The position numbers and the translations under genes are program-made. This document shows positions 49,219 to 58,893 of a stretch of DNA of 64,000 nucleotides, piece after piece (within the stretch, counting starts at the first letter, position 1; each line of letters opens with the position of its first letter). The DNA is taken from contig NC_135013.1 in assembly GCF_051020955.1 (NCBI RefSeq), forward strand, positions 45,513,087 to 45,577,086. Direction: 5' to 3'. The notes beneath the pieces are model-generated. The model made no database searches, had not been told where the DNA came from, and was given only the letters and a program-made list of their open reading frames with translations. Source of the stretch: Megalopta genalis (taxonomy: Eukaryota > Arthropoda > Insecta > Hymenoptera > Halictidae).

Positions 49219-49835
49219 TTTAGTTATGGGGTGTGTTCTGGTAAATAACTGGTGCGTGCGGTGTAACTATTAAACTTTATTTATTAAGTTGCGTAGAAAC
49301 ACTTTCGGGTAACGTGACGTCGTAGCAAGAGAGGTATGAGAACTATTGAAGGTATGCGAGGTATGAGGGCGAGCGTCTCACTGTTGCTCTTTTTATATTT
49401 TCCTGTTTGCCCCCGGCAAGGGCTCTGGACACCCCCTTGATTGGTTGACCCGCGAATGGGTTTTCCCAATCAGCGTTGTCCATCTCCTTCTCACCGCGTT
49501 GTCCCTTACGCCCTGAGCGCGTCCCGTTTTGGGACCGCGTGGTGATCGGAGTGGGTGCGTTTTTTATGATGTAACGGCCTGGGTTTTCCTCAGGGCCGTT
49601 GCGCTCGGACGTCCGGCGTTCGGGTCCGTTTTGCGTGCCCTTCGGAATTTCCCGTTATTTATGACGGTCTCGTAGGCTATCGAGAATCAGGTAAAAAAGA
49701 AACTCTACTGGCTTATTGCCGTCCGCACGGAAAACAGTTTACTCAAAGATAGCCTTTTCGAAGGAGAGTCATAAATATGTTAGTCGTTTGCGCGAGAAAT
49801 AAATCTTCTCTTATGCGCGCCGACTGGCCGCTACA
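49219..49835 (-). repeat. 3' LTR of the Gypsy element
   Basis: In element orientation it begins TGTAGCGGCCAGTCGGCG and ends CCCATAACTAAA. Length 617 bp, the same as the other LTR. It contains a 61-codon chance frame, present in both LTRs. Regulatory signals for retroelement transcription and polyadenylation are expected here but were not delimited. Confidence 0.95.
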
Positions 49836-49848
49836 TCACCCCCTTACC
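49836..49848 (-). promoter_or_regulatory. Polypurine tract
   Basis: In element orientation GGTAAGGGGGTGA directly precedes the 3' LTR start TGTAG. This is the expected position and composition for the plus-strand primer of reverse transcription. Confidence 0.8.
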
Positions 49849-49917
49849 AGTGCAAACGTTACTATCTCTAATTTATTAGCTTATGTCAATCTTAAGGTTA
49901 CTGTCGCTGGCTGTTTG

Positions 49918-52900
49918 CTACCTAACGCCTACCTGGAGCCTTTCCGGGAGTCGTACTCTTCTACCGGAACGAGTACGGGGCTCAGGTGCGTTACTGTGAC
50001 TGCTGTCTGACGTATTGCTGTGTTGTTGTCGTACGTCGTTACCAACGTGCTTGTCGTCGATGATGTAGGCGGGTTTGAGCCTATCGACTGAGACGGTGGT
50101 CTCTTTGCCTCGAACCCGCACCACAAAGTTCTTTATATCGTTGCTCCTGGATACGACAGGGAACGGTCCGTCGTACGGATTTTGGAGGGGGCCTCGTACC
50201 GCGTCTGTCCGTATGAAGACGTGCGATGTTGTCGCGAGGTCCTTATAGACGAACATCCTCCTTTGTCCGTGGCGGGAACCCTGCGTCGGTCGTATCTCGC
50301 GGAAGTGGTCGCGCAGCTGTTCTATCACCTGGGCCTGGTCGGTCGCGTTGATATCGTTGTCGCGGAACATCTCTGCGGGGAGCTTGATGTTCTCGCCGTA
50401 CACCAACTCCGCGGCTGATGACTTTAAGTCATCTCGGTACGCCGCTCGTATGCCCAGCAGAACGGCAGGTAACGCGTCGGTCCACCGGTCGTCGGCACGA
50501 CATTTTATCGCCGCTTTCAGCTGCCGGTGAAAACGCTCGACCATGCCGTTTGCTGCGGGGTGGTACGCCGTCGTTCTTAGATGCTTACATCCGAGTAAGT
50601 GGTTCATTTGTCTGAACAGATGGGACTCGAACTGCCGGCCTTGATCCGTCGTTATTCTGGCCGGTGTCCCAAAACGTGCAATCCACCCCGAAACAAAGGC
50701 ACGCGCGACTGTTTCGGCTTCGATGTTCTCGAGCGGTAAAGCTTCCGGCCAACGCGTATACCTATCGATGCAGGTGAGGCAGTATCTATTGCCCCTCGAC
50801 GTAGGTAGTGGTCCTACCAAGTCGAGGTGCACGTGCTCAAACCTGCACGACGGCGGCGCGAAGGTGCCTACCGGACTCGAGACATGCCTGGTGATCTTTG
50901 CTCTCTGGCACGCGAGGCAGCTCCGACTCCACTCTCGGCAATCCTTTTCCATCGACGGCCAAACGAAACGCTGTTTTACCAGACGGATTGTCGCCTTTAC
51001 ACCGGGATGCGACAATCCGTGTACGGCGTCGAAAATTTGGCGTCGGAAAGGAGCCGTTACGAATGGACGCACGTTACCGGTGGAAACGTCGCAATAGACA
51101 GGCGCGTCGCTGTCTATCGTGCGCATCCGTTTCAGGTCCAACGAGGTATCAGACGCATTTATGTATTTTTCGACTTCGCTGTCGTGCTCTTGCGAGCGTG
51201 CTAATTGTGCGTAATCGATGGACGTAACCGTCTCAACTCGCGAGAGTGCGTCTGCGACCTCGTTGTCCTTGCCGCTAACGTGCTGTATGTTCGTGGTGAA
51301 CTGTCCGATAAGGTCGAGATATCGGAACTGTCTCGGCGTGCACTTGTCCGATCTTTGTTTGAACGCGAACACTATCGGTTTGTGGTCCGTGTAAATTATA
51401 AATTCGCGTCCCTCAATCGCATGGCGGAAATGCTTTACTGCTGTGTAAATTGCCAGCAGCTCGCGGTCATATGCGCTATATTTTTTTTGTGCAGGTGACA
51501 AGGCTTTCGTGCAAAAAGCTAACGGTTGCCACGAACCGCCTTGCCACTGCTGCAGCGTCGCTCCTAGCGCGAAATCTGATGCATCGACCATGATTGAGAG
51601 GCGCGAATCGTTCGACGGATGCGCCAATAGCGTCGCGTTCGCTAACGCGGTTTTTAGGTTTTCTAGCGCAGATTCCGCCTCACTCGTCCACTGCACGGGC
51701 GTGTTGCCTTTCAGCTTGCGCCCCCGCAACAGCAGATTGAGTGGAGCCTGCAACGTGGCCGCGCCGGGTATGAATCTACGATAGAAATTGACCATACCTA
51801 GGAAACCGCGCAGTTGTTTGACTGTTGCGGGTTTCGGGTATTCGTGTATGGCCTTAACTTTCTCGGCTAGTGGCCTGGTACCCTCGGCGCTGACCTCGTA
51901 ACCTAAAAACCTCACTACCGATTCCGCGAATACGCATTTGCTCGGGTTCACGACGATGCCGTACTCCTGCAGACGTGAAAAAAGTGTGCGCAGGTGATCT
52001 CTATGCTCCGTCTCATTACCTGACGCCACTAGGATGTCGTCGAGGTACGCGTAGCAGAAATCCAGTCCCCTTATCACGGTGTCCATGAACCGCTGGAACG
52101 TCTGCGCTGCATTTTTCAGTCCGAAGGGCATAACTACATATTCGTACAAACCGAACGGCGTCGTTATCGCGGTTTTCGGAATGTCCTCCGGATGGACGGG
52201 GATTTGGTGGTACGCGCGCACCAAATCGATCGTGGTAAAAATCGTCTTTCCGGACAACATTCTCGAAAAATCCTCGATGTGTGGAATCGGATAGCGGTCT
52301 GCGATCGTACGGGCATTGAGTAACCTGTAGTCTCCACAGGGTCGCCATCCGTTATCCTTCTTCGCAACCATGTGAAGGGCTGAGGCCCACTGGCTCTTAG
52401 AAGGACGGATGTGACCAAGACTTAACAGGTCCTCAAATTCCGTTCTAGCATTTTTGAAAAGTTCGGGCGATAAACGTCGCGGCTTACTATACACTGGTGG
52501 ACCTGCGGTAGTCGTAATATGGTGTGTTACCTCGTGGGTGATCGGTCTGTTCGGCCGCGCTGCTGGACGCACGAGAGACGGGAACTCCGCTAGAAGCTGC
52601 TGGTACGGCGAGTCCCCGACGATCGCCTTGATGGTCGGTGTTGTTGAGGCGGCGATCCTCCCGCTGGATGTCAACGTGGTCGTCCGGTCGAGGAGTCGTC
52701 TTCCCGCGAGGTCCACTAGTAACCCATAGTGCGCCAGGAAGTCGGCTCCGATGATGGGTTTGGAGACGTCCGCTATCACGAATCTCCACGTGAACGACCG
52801 TCGCAACCCCAGGTCCAGGTCTGCTGGTTTCAGCCCGTACGTGCCGATGACGGACCCGTTTGCCGCAAACAGTTCGTGCTTCGCTTTTTTTAACGGGCCT

Positions 52901-53151
52901 TTGATGTACGCACGCGGGTACACGCACAGGTCTGAACCGGTGTCTATAAGATATTCTTCGTTCTTGCTGCGTTCAAGAATGAAGAGGCGGCGGGTCCGCG
53001 GTCCATCACAATTTGCCGCATTTACCGTGATGCCCGATCGTTTCCCGCGTCGAATGTGCACGGCTGTCGGCACTTCGTGGATCTCGTTCCGAAGGTCTGG
53101 TGGTACCAGCAATGGTCCACGTTTCGTGGGGATGCGCTCCGGCGACGGCCT
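49918..53151 (-). CDS. pol: Gypsy pol: protease, reverse transcriptase, RNase H, integrase
   Basis: The frame is open from just after an in-frame TAG (53152-53154) to the stop at 49918. It has no ATG of its own near the start; the first start-like codon, used for numbering here, is TTG at 53112. Expression is expected as a Gag-Pol fusion through the heptamer at 53040-53046. Domains in order, numbered from 53112: aspartic protease DTGS 57-60; reverse transcriptase with D296 and YLDD 356-359; RNase H with D510, E551 and D576; integrase zinc region H698, H702, C732, C735; catalytic D764, D823, E859, with the D-35-E spacing between the last two. All key residues are present and there is no internal stop. 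RT-RNaseH-integrase order is Ty3/Gypsy. It acts in cytoplasmic particles and then in the nucleus for integration. Confidence 0.95.
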   Translation of the reverse strand, partial: RPSPERIPTKRGPLLVPPDLRNEIHEVPTAVHIRRGKRSGITVNAANCDGPRTRRLFILERSKNEEYLIDTGSDLCVYPRAYIKGPLKKAKHELFAANGSVIGTYGLKPADLDLGLRRSFTWRFVIADVSKPIIGADFLAHYGLLVDLAGRRLLDRTTTLTSSGRIAASTTPTIKAIVGDSPYQQLLAEFPSLVRPAARPNRPITHEVTHHITTTAGPPVYSKPRRLSPELFKNARTEFEDLLSLGHIRPSKSQWASALHMVAKKDNGWRPCGDYRLLNARTIADRYPIPHIEDFSRMLSGKTIFTTIDLVRAYHQIPVHPEDIPKTAITTPFGLYEYVVMPFGLKNAAQTFQRFMDTVIRGLDFCYAYLDDILVASGNETEHRDHLRTLFSRLQEYGIVVNPSKCVFAESVVRFLGYEVSAEGTRPLAEKVKAIHEYPKPATVKQLRGFLGMVNFYRRFIPGAATLQAPLNLLLRGRKLKGNTPVQWTSEAESALENLKTALANATLLAHPSNDSRLSIMVDASDFALGATLQQWQGGSWQPLAFCTKALSPAQKKYSAYDRELLAIYTAVKHFRHAIEGREFIIYTDHKPIVFAFKQRSDKCTPRQFRYLDLIGQFTTNIQHVSGKDNEVADALSRVETVTSIDYAQLARSQEHDSEVEKYINASDTSLDLKRMRTIDSDAPVYCDVSTGNVRPFVTAPFRRQIFDAVHGLSHPGVKATIRLVKQRFVWPSMEKDCREWSRSCLACQRAKITRHVSSPVGTFAPPSCRFEHVHLDLVGPLPTSRGNRYCLTCIDRYTRWPEALPLENIEAETVARAFVSGWIARFGTPARITTDQGRQFESHLFRQMNHLLGCKHLRTTAYHPAANGMVERFHRQLKAAIKCRADDRWTDALPAVLLGIRAAYRDDLKSSAAELVYGENIKLPAEMFRDNDINATDQAQVIEQLRDHFREIRPTQGSRHGQRRMFVYKDLATTSHVFIRTDAVRGPLQNPYDGPFPVVSRSNDIKNFVVRVRGKETTVSVDRLKPAYIIDDKHVGNDVRQQHSNTSDSSHSNAPEPRTRSGRRVRLPERLQVGVR

Positions 53152-53843
53152 CTAGATCCCGAACGGCCGCGGTGTCTCCTCGAACGGTGCCTCGATGTTG
53201 ACCGGTTATCACGGGTCCGCGGACGTGTGAGCTCGCTGACGACGAGCTTGAATTCTTCCAGCAGGCCTCTCATTGCCTCTGTCGTCTCGGTCTGCGGGGC
53301 GGCTACGCTGGCCACGTGGGCTTGGGTTGTGCCCTCGTGTATTTGGTCCGCGATTTGCGCCAGCTTGTTTAGCGGAATGTCTGGCTGCGCGCTTACGATC
53401 GCCCGGATCATGCTGGGTAGCCTGCCAGTCCATAATGTACCCAGAAATTTGTCCGGTACTGCCTGACCTGCCAAGTTCTGCATGTGCCGCAGAAATTGAG
53501 ATGGCGTTCTGTCTCCCATCTCTTCTTTTTCCAGCAGCTGTTGGATTCGTCTCCCTTCGGACGCGGACAGGCGCCGGATTAGTTCGCCTTTTAGTGTCTC
53601 ATACTTCTCGGTAGCCGGCGGTGACGTGATTATGTCCTGGACCTCCAGGGCATATTTCGGTTCCAGTTGAGACATTACGTAGTTATACTTCGTCGTGTCC
53701 GCGGTGACGCCATTCAAAGCGAACTGGCCTTCTATCTGGTGGAACCAGATCGCCGGTTGTTCGGGCCAGAACGGTGGCACTCGTATGCCGACCCGGCACA
53801 CCTCAGGTAACGCGGCGTTTCCCTGGCTCATACCTGTGTCCAT
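53022..53843 (-). CDS. gag: Gypsy gag with CHCC zinc knuckle (273 aa)
   Basis: The structural protein of the retrotransposon particle; it begins at ATG 53843, about 90 nt inside the PBS. The N-terminal half is a capsid-type region (PPFWPEQPAIWFHQIEGQF near the start; KLAQIADQIHEG later). It is followed by an Arg/Ser-rich basic stretch (residues about 210-240). A C-terminal knuckle C245-X2-H248-X9-C258-X3-C262 replaces the usual CCHC order; CHCC is the known CsRn1-clade variant. Gag overlaps the open pol frame by 130 nt, and the last codons hold the frameshift site. No frame damage was seen. Confidence 0.93.
   Translation of the reverse strand: MDTGMSQGNAALPEVCRVGIRVPPFWPEQPAIWFHQIEGQFALNGVTADTTKYNYVMSQLEPKYALEVQDIITSPPATEKYETLKGELIRRLSASEGRRIQQLLEKEEMGDRTPSQFLRHMQNLAGQAVPDKFLGTLWTGRLPSMIRAIVSAQPDIPLNKLAQIADQIHEGTTQAHVASVAAPQTETTEAMRGLLEEFKLVVSELTRPRTRDNRSTSRHRSRRHRGRSGSRGRRRSASPRNVDHCWYHQTFGTRSTKCRQPCTFDAGNDRASR
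53040..53046 (-). promoter_or_regulatory. -1 ribosomal frameshift slippery heptamer GGGAAAC
   Basis: In the gag frame the codons read G GGA AAC, the X XXY YYZ pattern used for -1 slippage. A -1 shift here enters exactly the open pol frame (next codon CGA at 53040-53038). It lies 16 nt before the gag stop codon. A downstream GCGG..CCGC pairing within about 45 nt could supply a stem, but I did not model it. Confidence 0.85.
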
Positions 53844-53920
53844 TTCTGCCCTTATTTTACGGCGTGTGACTTGTGATTACTTCACCCGTCGTTTTTTAGT
53901 CGCGCACTGCACAGTTATCG

Positions 53921-53935
53921 CACGTCGAGTCACCA
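53921..53935 (-). promoter_or_regulatory. Primer binding site
   Basis: TGGTGACTCGACGTG starts one nucleotide after the 5' LTR. It begins with the TGG complementary to tRNA CCA ends. It resembles the complement of the insect tRNA-Trp 3' end apart from about two differences; the tRNA assignment is from memory and is tentative. Confidence 0.7.
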
Positions 53936-53936
53936 A

Positions 53937-54553
53937 TTTAGTTATGGGGTGTGTTCTGGTAAATAACTGGTGCGTGCGGTGTAACTATTAAACTTTATTT
54001 ATTAAGTTGCGTAGAAACACTTTCGGGTAACGTGACGTCGTAGCAAGAGAGGTATGAGAACTATTGAAGGTATGCGAGGTATGAGGGCGAGCGTCTCACT
54101 GTTGCTCTTTTTATATTTTCCTGTTTGCCCCCGGCAAGGGCTCTGGACACCCCCTTGATTGGTTGACCCGCGAATGGGTTTTCCCAATCAGCGTTGTCCA
54201 TCTCCTTCTCACCGCGTTGTCCCTTACGCCCTGAGCGCGTCCCGTTTTGGGACCGCGTGGTGATCGGAGTGGGTGCGTTTTTTATGATGTAACGGCCTGG
54301 GTTTTCCTCAGGGCCGTTGCGCTCGGACGTCCGGCGTTCGGGTCCGTTTTGCGTGCCCTTCGGAATTTCCCGTTATTTATGACGGTCTCGTAGGCTATCG
54401 AGAATCAGGTAAAAAAGAAACTCTACTGGCTTATTGCCGTCCGCACGGAAAACAGTTTACTCAAAGATAGCCTTTTCGAAGGAGAGTCATAAATATGTTA
54501 GTCGTTTGCGCGAGAAATAAATCTTCTCTTATGCGCGCCGACTGGCCGCTACA
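53937..54553 (-). repeat. 5' LTR of the Gypsy element
   Basis: A 617-bp copy of the LTR at 49219-49835, with no difference seen by eye. It is followed by the right target-site copy AATC at 54554-54557. Confidence 0.95.
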
Positions 54554-54557
54554 AATC

Positions 54558-55369
54558 CTTTATATTATCTTTATCGCAATCTGTGTCGCAAAACCGAGAT
54601 ATAAGAGGGTACGTTTCTTGGTATTAATTAACTACTACAAGCTATAAATATTTATTTACGTATAAATAAGATAAATAGACTAAACTTCATTGAAAGAAAA
54701 TGTTTTTAACATGTCGATATATAAAAAAAAAAAAAATGTGAAACTTAATGTGAAATTTATTGAAAATAAATGTGATTAATATAATAAGAAATTAAGAAAA
54801 CATCTTTAATGTCTAACAATTAAAGGGAAGGACAAATATAAATACATCAATATACAAATAAATAAACGAATAAATAAATAAATAAATAAATGGATGGATA
54901 GATACACAAATAATAGACAATAAACAATAAACAATAAACTTCAATCTCAGTAAAATAAATAACATTAAAAACTGTAATCTTTGAGAATTGATAGACGTAA
55001 TAATAATAATCCGACCGAATTCAGACAAAATTTAACGCCGTTGTAATCACGAATCTTTCCAGAATGCAATGATACCAATAAAAGTGCTGAGACAAATTGA
55101 AAAGTATAACAAAGTCGTTAATCGAGTTTGAAAATTGCACAGGATATGAGTAGATTATTCCCTGTTTTCGAAGTTTAATAACTACGCAAATATACAAATT
55201 AAAGAAGCAACACCTGCATGAGGCTGTAGTTGAGACCTTAAAATAAAGGTTGGAAATAAAGGTTGGAATATTGTTCCCCATATATTTTACTATCTAGAGA
55301 AATATACATTTTTTGGATCATGCAAACTTTTTGAAATTTGAATTTGGCCGCCTTTTCGGGTCAAATCGA
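54558..55369. other. AT-rich non-coding DNA right of the retroelement
   Basis: No gene recognised. It holds short AATA-type tandem runs near 54864-54890 and a doubled AATAAAGGTTGGAA block near 55243-55267. Confidence 0.35.
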
Positions 55370-55645
55370 TCATTGTGCGCTGATTCTACGTCAAAAATAA
55401 GTCAAAAATATAGAATAAATTTTTTTCATTCAGAAAAAAAATAAGTTCAAGAAATAATAGTATTGAATAGGAATTGTAAGTAATGTGTCTGGCCATGACG
55501 AACTTGACGCATCTTTCAACTCAATTTTCTCGAAAACGAAACTTTAAATGAACACATTTTATTCTTATTTCTCGATTTATTTATTGACATAGAATCAGAT
55601 CATATCCGGTTGTACCACTAGTTACATGACACCCCGTATATACAT
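55370..55645. repeat. TIR element remnant ending in ACACCCCGTA
   Basis: CTGATTCTACGTCAAAAATA near 55380 recurs inverted as TTGACATAGAATCAG near 55585. The right terminus reads TGACACCCCGTA followed by TA. The left terminus is missing, so only the subterminal arm remains. Confidence 0.5.
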
Positions 55646-55662
55646 ATATTTACCGACCAATG

Positions 55663-55800
55663 GACTGCGGATCTTAATGTAAAATAAAAATTGTCTTCAT
55701 CTACTGCAAGACATAGGAGCCAAGCACAAGTTTTTTTCTTTCAAATAATAATAATTATAGCAAGTTCGAATTAATACATAAACATTCTTAGTTTCTCTTA
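55663..55800. repeat. MITE family A, left-end fragment
   Basis: GACTGCGGATC followed by AAATAAAAATTGTCTTCATC, the family's left subterminal block. The right end was not found. Confidence 0.65.
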
Positions 55801-56379
55801 ATCTTTTCACAGTTTTAAATTACACGGTGTTTACAGTTGGATACATTCTCAGGATTTGTATAAAATGGATTTTTCCTGCAAGAGTGCTTGCGAAAGATTA
55901 TGTCTTTCCTGTAATTTGACAATCATATAAATGATCAATAAATACCACAGTGTAGTGATCGAAGATAAAAGTATGATTGACGTATGATTATATATATATG
56001 CAATATTTTGTATGTATGTATATACAATATGTGTATCGTAGGAGACTGCTGAATTTTCTATTTTTTTCTTTCTGTAAACTATGAATGTCACACATGATTA
56101 ATTATTTCTGAACAGTACTATAGATGTATTGATTAAAAATGATAACATGGTTCGTGTTCTTCGTTTCTCATATTTTGCATGCAGAAGAAATAGAGACTAT
56201 AATCAATTCTATTAATAAAATATAATTTCAGTGGTACAACGCATGTGAATAGAATACGATTAAAAACTAGGAGTGTATCGTATTCCTGAGATTTTCGGAT
56301 ATCTGAACTACGAGTCGGGTTGGGTTTCGGGTTCGTGTCGGGTCCCGAAAGTTCATGTACCCGACAGATTTGGGCAGTC

Positions 56380-56840
56380 ATCGATTATTTTGTAGTTACT
56401 TTTGTAATTGATTACGAAAAATGCTCATTGTAATCGTAATCATTAATCAATTAATTGTTACTAGAATAAATCAGTAACTGTGGATTACATTTGGTAACTT
56501 GTAATTATTAACCAGCAATTATATTAATCAGCAATCACGGACGAATAAAAAATGTTTCCCGTTGTGTCATGAAATACATGCAAATTGTCTAAAAACTATT
56601 CAGAATTATTTTTAACCACCACAATACCAAATTCAGTTAATCATAGTCAATAAAATTAATTACTACGTAATTAATGATTACATTGTTGATCGTGACCAAC
56701 AATTACATTTGCTTCGATTACTTAAATTATTCATCAACCATGATTACTTTATTACTTAGTAATCGTAATAATTAATCATGAACATGATTTTACGTTAGTT
56801 GCAATTGTTAATCATTAATCAGTTTAGTTTTCGTCCAACT
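56380..56840. repeat. Degenerate AT-rich repeat tract
   Basis: Many imperfect copies of GTAATCATTAATCA and TAATTGTTACT-like blocks in both orientations. A G+C-richer TCGGGTTGGGTTTCGGGT run precedes it at about 56317. No coding content. Confidence 0.5.
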
Positions 56841-57454
56841 CTGATATCCGAAAGTGGGGTCAGGACAGGTAATTTTTGTGAACATAATGGCTCATTATAA
56901 TTTTTCTAGAATCTTTTCGCCTTATTCTCTCAGATTTTTATATCTTTTCGTACTTTATGTAAGTTTATGTTTATAAACACTGTAAGCAAAAAATTTTTCA
57001 TTTTGCCTTTGGGGGTTTATGGGTCGTTTTCTAGTATCCACTGCAGAGTATGGCGCAACAATTGCTCCTACCCAATTCTGCGCAAATGAAAAGATGCAAA
57101 CATATTTCCTAGAAACCACTATTCTACGAAAAACAAATATAATACATTAATGGAAATGCGATCGTGAACCTTTTCCGTCCCAATCAATCAAGTATCGAGC
57201 GAATGCTTATTTTACCGATACTGCGAATATAATGACAGCCACACGAGCGAGATTACATACCGAATAAATAAAACGATTATGTTTAACTACGTTATATTGT
57301 ATATGTTCACGATAACATTAGCCAGCGTTTTTCTTAAAAATAGTAAACATTAGAAAAAAATGGAGCAGAAAAAAGTTGCACTTTTCTTCCAAGCAATATA
57401 ACGGCGTTCGTAATTATTCGTTGTTTGCATTAGTTATTACACAAGGTGAAGGTA

Positions 57455-57900
57455 CACTAAATTCTCTCCAATTGTCCCTCATCTTGTAAACAAAAATGGA
57501 CAATTTGGGAAGAGGAGATACGATTATTCGAGCCTCGAGGCTTGACCTTATACTCGTCGATTGTGAACTTGTGATACCATTTTCTGAAGAAAATGAGAGT
57601 GGCAACTTTATTTTTCAGTATGCTAACACGACAATACATGCATCAAGACAAACAATGCAATGCTTAGACGACAATTATGTTAGAGTTTTGACATGCGTAG
57701 CTTGTTCACCAAATTTAAAAACAATTGGAAACTTTTGGGGAATAATTTCAATAACTCCGTGTTTGAGTTTTATAGACTGCTACGAGCAAGGCATAGTCAT
57801 CTATCAAATCAGGAACTTTCCATAACGACGTTATTATTCCAAAAAATTGCTATTATACGAAATATTGATCACAAAATAGAGTAGAAATTTTGGTTAGCCT
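57455..57900 (+). mobile_element. Internally deleted Tc1-like transposon relic
   Basis: The left end (CACTAAATTCTCTCCAATTG) follows TA at 57453-57454, and GGACAATTTGGGAAGAGGAG matches the subterminal block of the MITEs at 22976 and 39228. About 30 bp later the sequence switches to a Tc1-type transposase C-terminus. It therefore links the MITEs to their probable parent family. No right terminus was found. Confidence 0.75.
57571..57825 (+). pseudogene. Tc1-like transposase C-terminal fragment, frameshifted
   Basis: The frame reads FSEENESGNFIFQYANTTIH, then SRQTMQCLDDNYVRVLTCVA and CSPNLKTIGNFWG. This is the second and third catalytic block region of a Tc1-like DDE transposase. The two catalytic acidic positions in these blocks are Ala and Gly, so it is inactive. 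After FWGIIS the reading continues in another frame (EFYRLLRARHSHLSNQEL), marking a frameshift. Residues upstream of this region are deleted. Confidence 0.75.
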
Positions 57901-58156
57901 TGGTGTTATTTACTTAAAAAACGTGCGATTTTATAGAAACTTCGCACTTATTTTTTTATAAAATACACAAATTTACGTTTTTTTTATAAATTAGTGTTAT
58001 ATCTATGAATATAATCACGTAGTATTATTCTCTTATTAATCCTAAGATGCTATTCACACATTACGTTTTCATCGCTACGGGATAATTATAATATTGTGGA
58101 TTTATCTATATTTAATACTATAACATATACTTATCATATATATTATTCTTATTATA

Positions 58157-58797
58157 CAGGATATCCCACATTTTATAACATAGCGTATAATATAGCGTAA
58201 TATAGCGTATAATAAAAGGTCCATAAAAATGCTTTGTTAAGAATTTGTGACAAAAATATACAAAATATGATCCAAATGCCGTTAATTAAATATACCTATA
58301 GTCCTCACACGACAAGAAGACAACTTTGTGATTATGTACATTCTCCCCCTTACTAACTGCCTCGCTGCCGCAACTCTCGGACGCTATTGTCCGCCGTCGA
58401 TCTTCGTCACCGTTTTCGGCCAATAGCGACCGATAGCTGCGGCAGTGGGGCAGTTAGTAAAAGGGAACAAAGGTGCCTTCTTGTCATGTGAGGACTGTAT
58501 ATCTCAATTTCAAAGTGATGCTCGACTTTGTTAACACAAATTTCACATCGACGAGTTATTGAATTTATTGTTAAATTCAGTTTTGTCTAATCTCTTCGCA
58601 GGCAATGTTGATTTTTGTAATTAATTCGTCTCTTGTACGTTATTCTTATCATATCTCTCACATTTCTTATTTTTCACATAACTTCTTAACAAAGCATTTA
58701 TGGGCCTTCTGTTATATATTATATGTAACATTTTAGTCTTATTTTTACTTATAGAACACACTCCTGAAGTATGTGTGGAAAAATGCGGGACACCCTA
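58157..58797. mobile_element. TIR element (641 bp) with TA target duplication, host of a nested MITE
   Basis: The left end CAGGATATCCCACATTTT and right end AAAATGCGGGACACCCTA are inverted repeats flanked by TA. A second inverted pair, AAAATGCTTTGTTAAGAA near 58227 and TTCTTAACAAAGCATTTATG near 58682, extends the arms. No coding frame. A distinct MITE sits inside. Confidence 0.85.
58299..58497. repeat. Nested MITE, 199 bp, ends CAGTCCTCAC
   Basis: The left end TAGTCCTCACACGACAAGAA and right end TTCTTGTCATGTGAGGACTG are inverted copies, with TA on both sides (58297-58298 and 58498-58499). The interior is G+C-rich with its own inverted repeat (TTACTAACTGCC and GGCAGTTAGTAA). It inserted into the older 641-bp element. 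Confidence 0.88.
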
Positions 58798-58893
58798 TAC
58801 ATTATATATATATTATTATTATTATTATATATTATATATTATATATTATATATTATATATTATATATATTATTATCATTATTATATATTATGA
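58798..58893. repeat. TAT/ATT microsatellite
   Basis: Alternating runs of TATATA and TTA units next to the 641-bp element. Confidence 0.9.

Larger units (their letters stand above)
49219..54553 (-). mobile_element. Complete Ty3/Gypsy LTR retrotransposon (CsRn1-like)
   Basis: A 5335-bp element on the minus strand in the order 5' LTR (53937-54553), PBS, gag, pol, PPT, 3' LTR (49219-49835). AATC flanks both sides (49215-49218 and 54554-54557) as a 4-bp target duplication. Both LTRs are 617 bp and I see no difference between them. Gag is intact and pol is open with all catalytic residues, joined by a -1 frameshift signal. There is no env-like frame. The much higher G+C and CpG set it apart from its surroundings. 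A CHCC-type Gag zinc knuckle and a PBS resembling tRNA-Trp fit the CsRn1 clade. The insertion looks recent and potentially autonomous. Confidence 0.95.

Noticed and set aside
49284..49469. Identical 61-codon frames in both LTRs (also 54002-54187)
   Set aside because: Chance frames within non-coding LTR sequence; identical only because the LTRs are.
49836..49917. Possible env-like gene downstream of pol
   Set aside because: Only about 80 nt separate the pol stop from the 3' LTR, leaving no room for an env frame.
49777..53991. Many plus-strand frames across the retrotransposon, including 136 codons at 53056-53466
   Set aside because: They are antisense shadows of G+C-rich gag and pol; the minus-strand proteins carry all diagnostic motifs.
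49053..55645. A single DNA transposon with ends at 49053 and 55645 interrupted by the Gypsy element
   Set aside because: Both outer ends resemble CAGGGTGTC/GACACCCCG termini, but the interior sequences next to them do not match as inverted arms, so they were kept as two separate relics.
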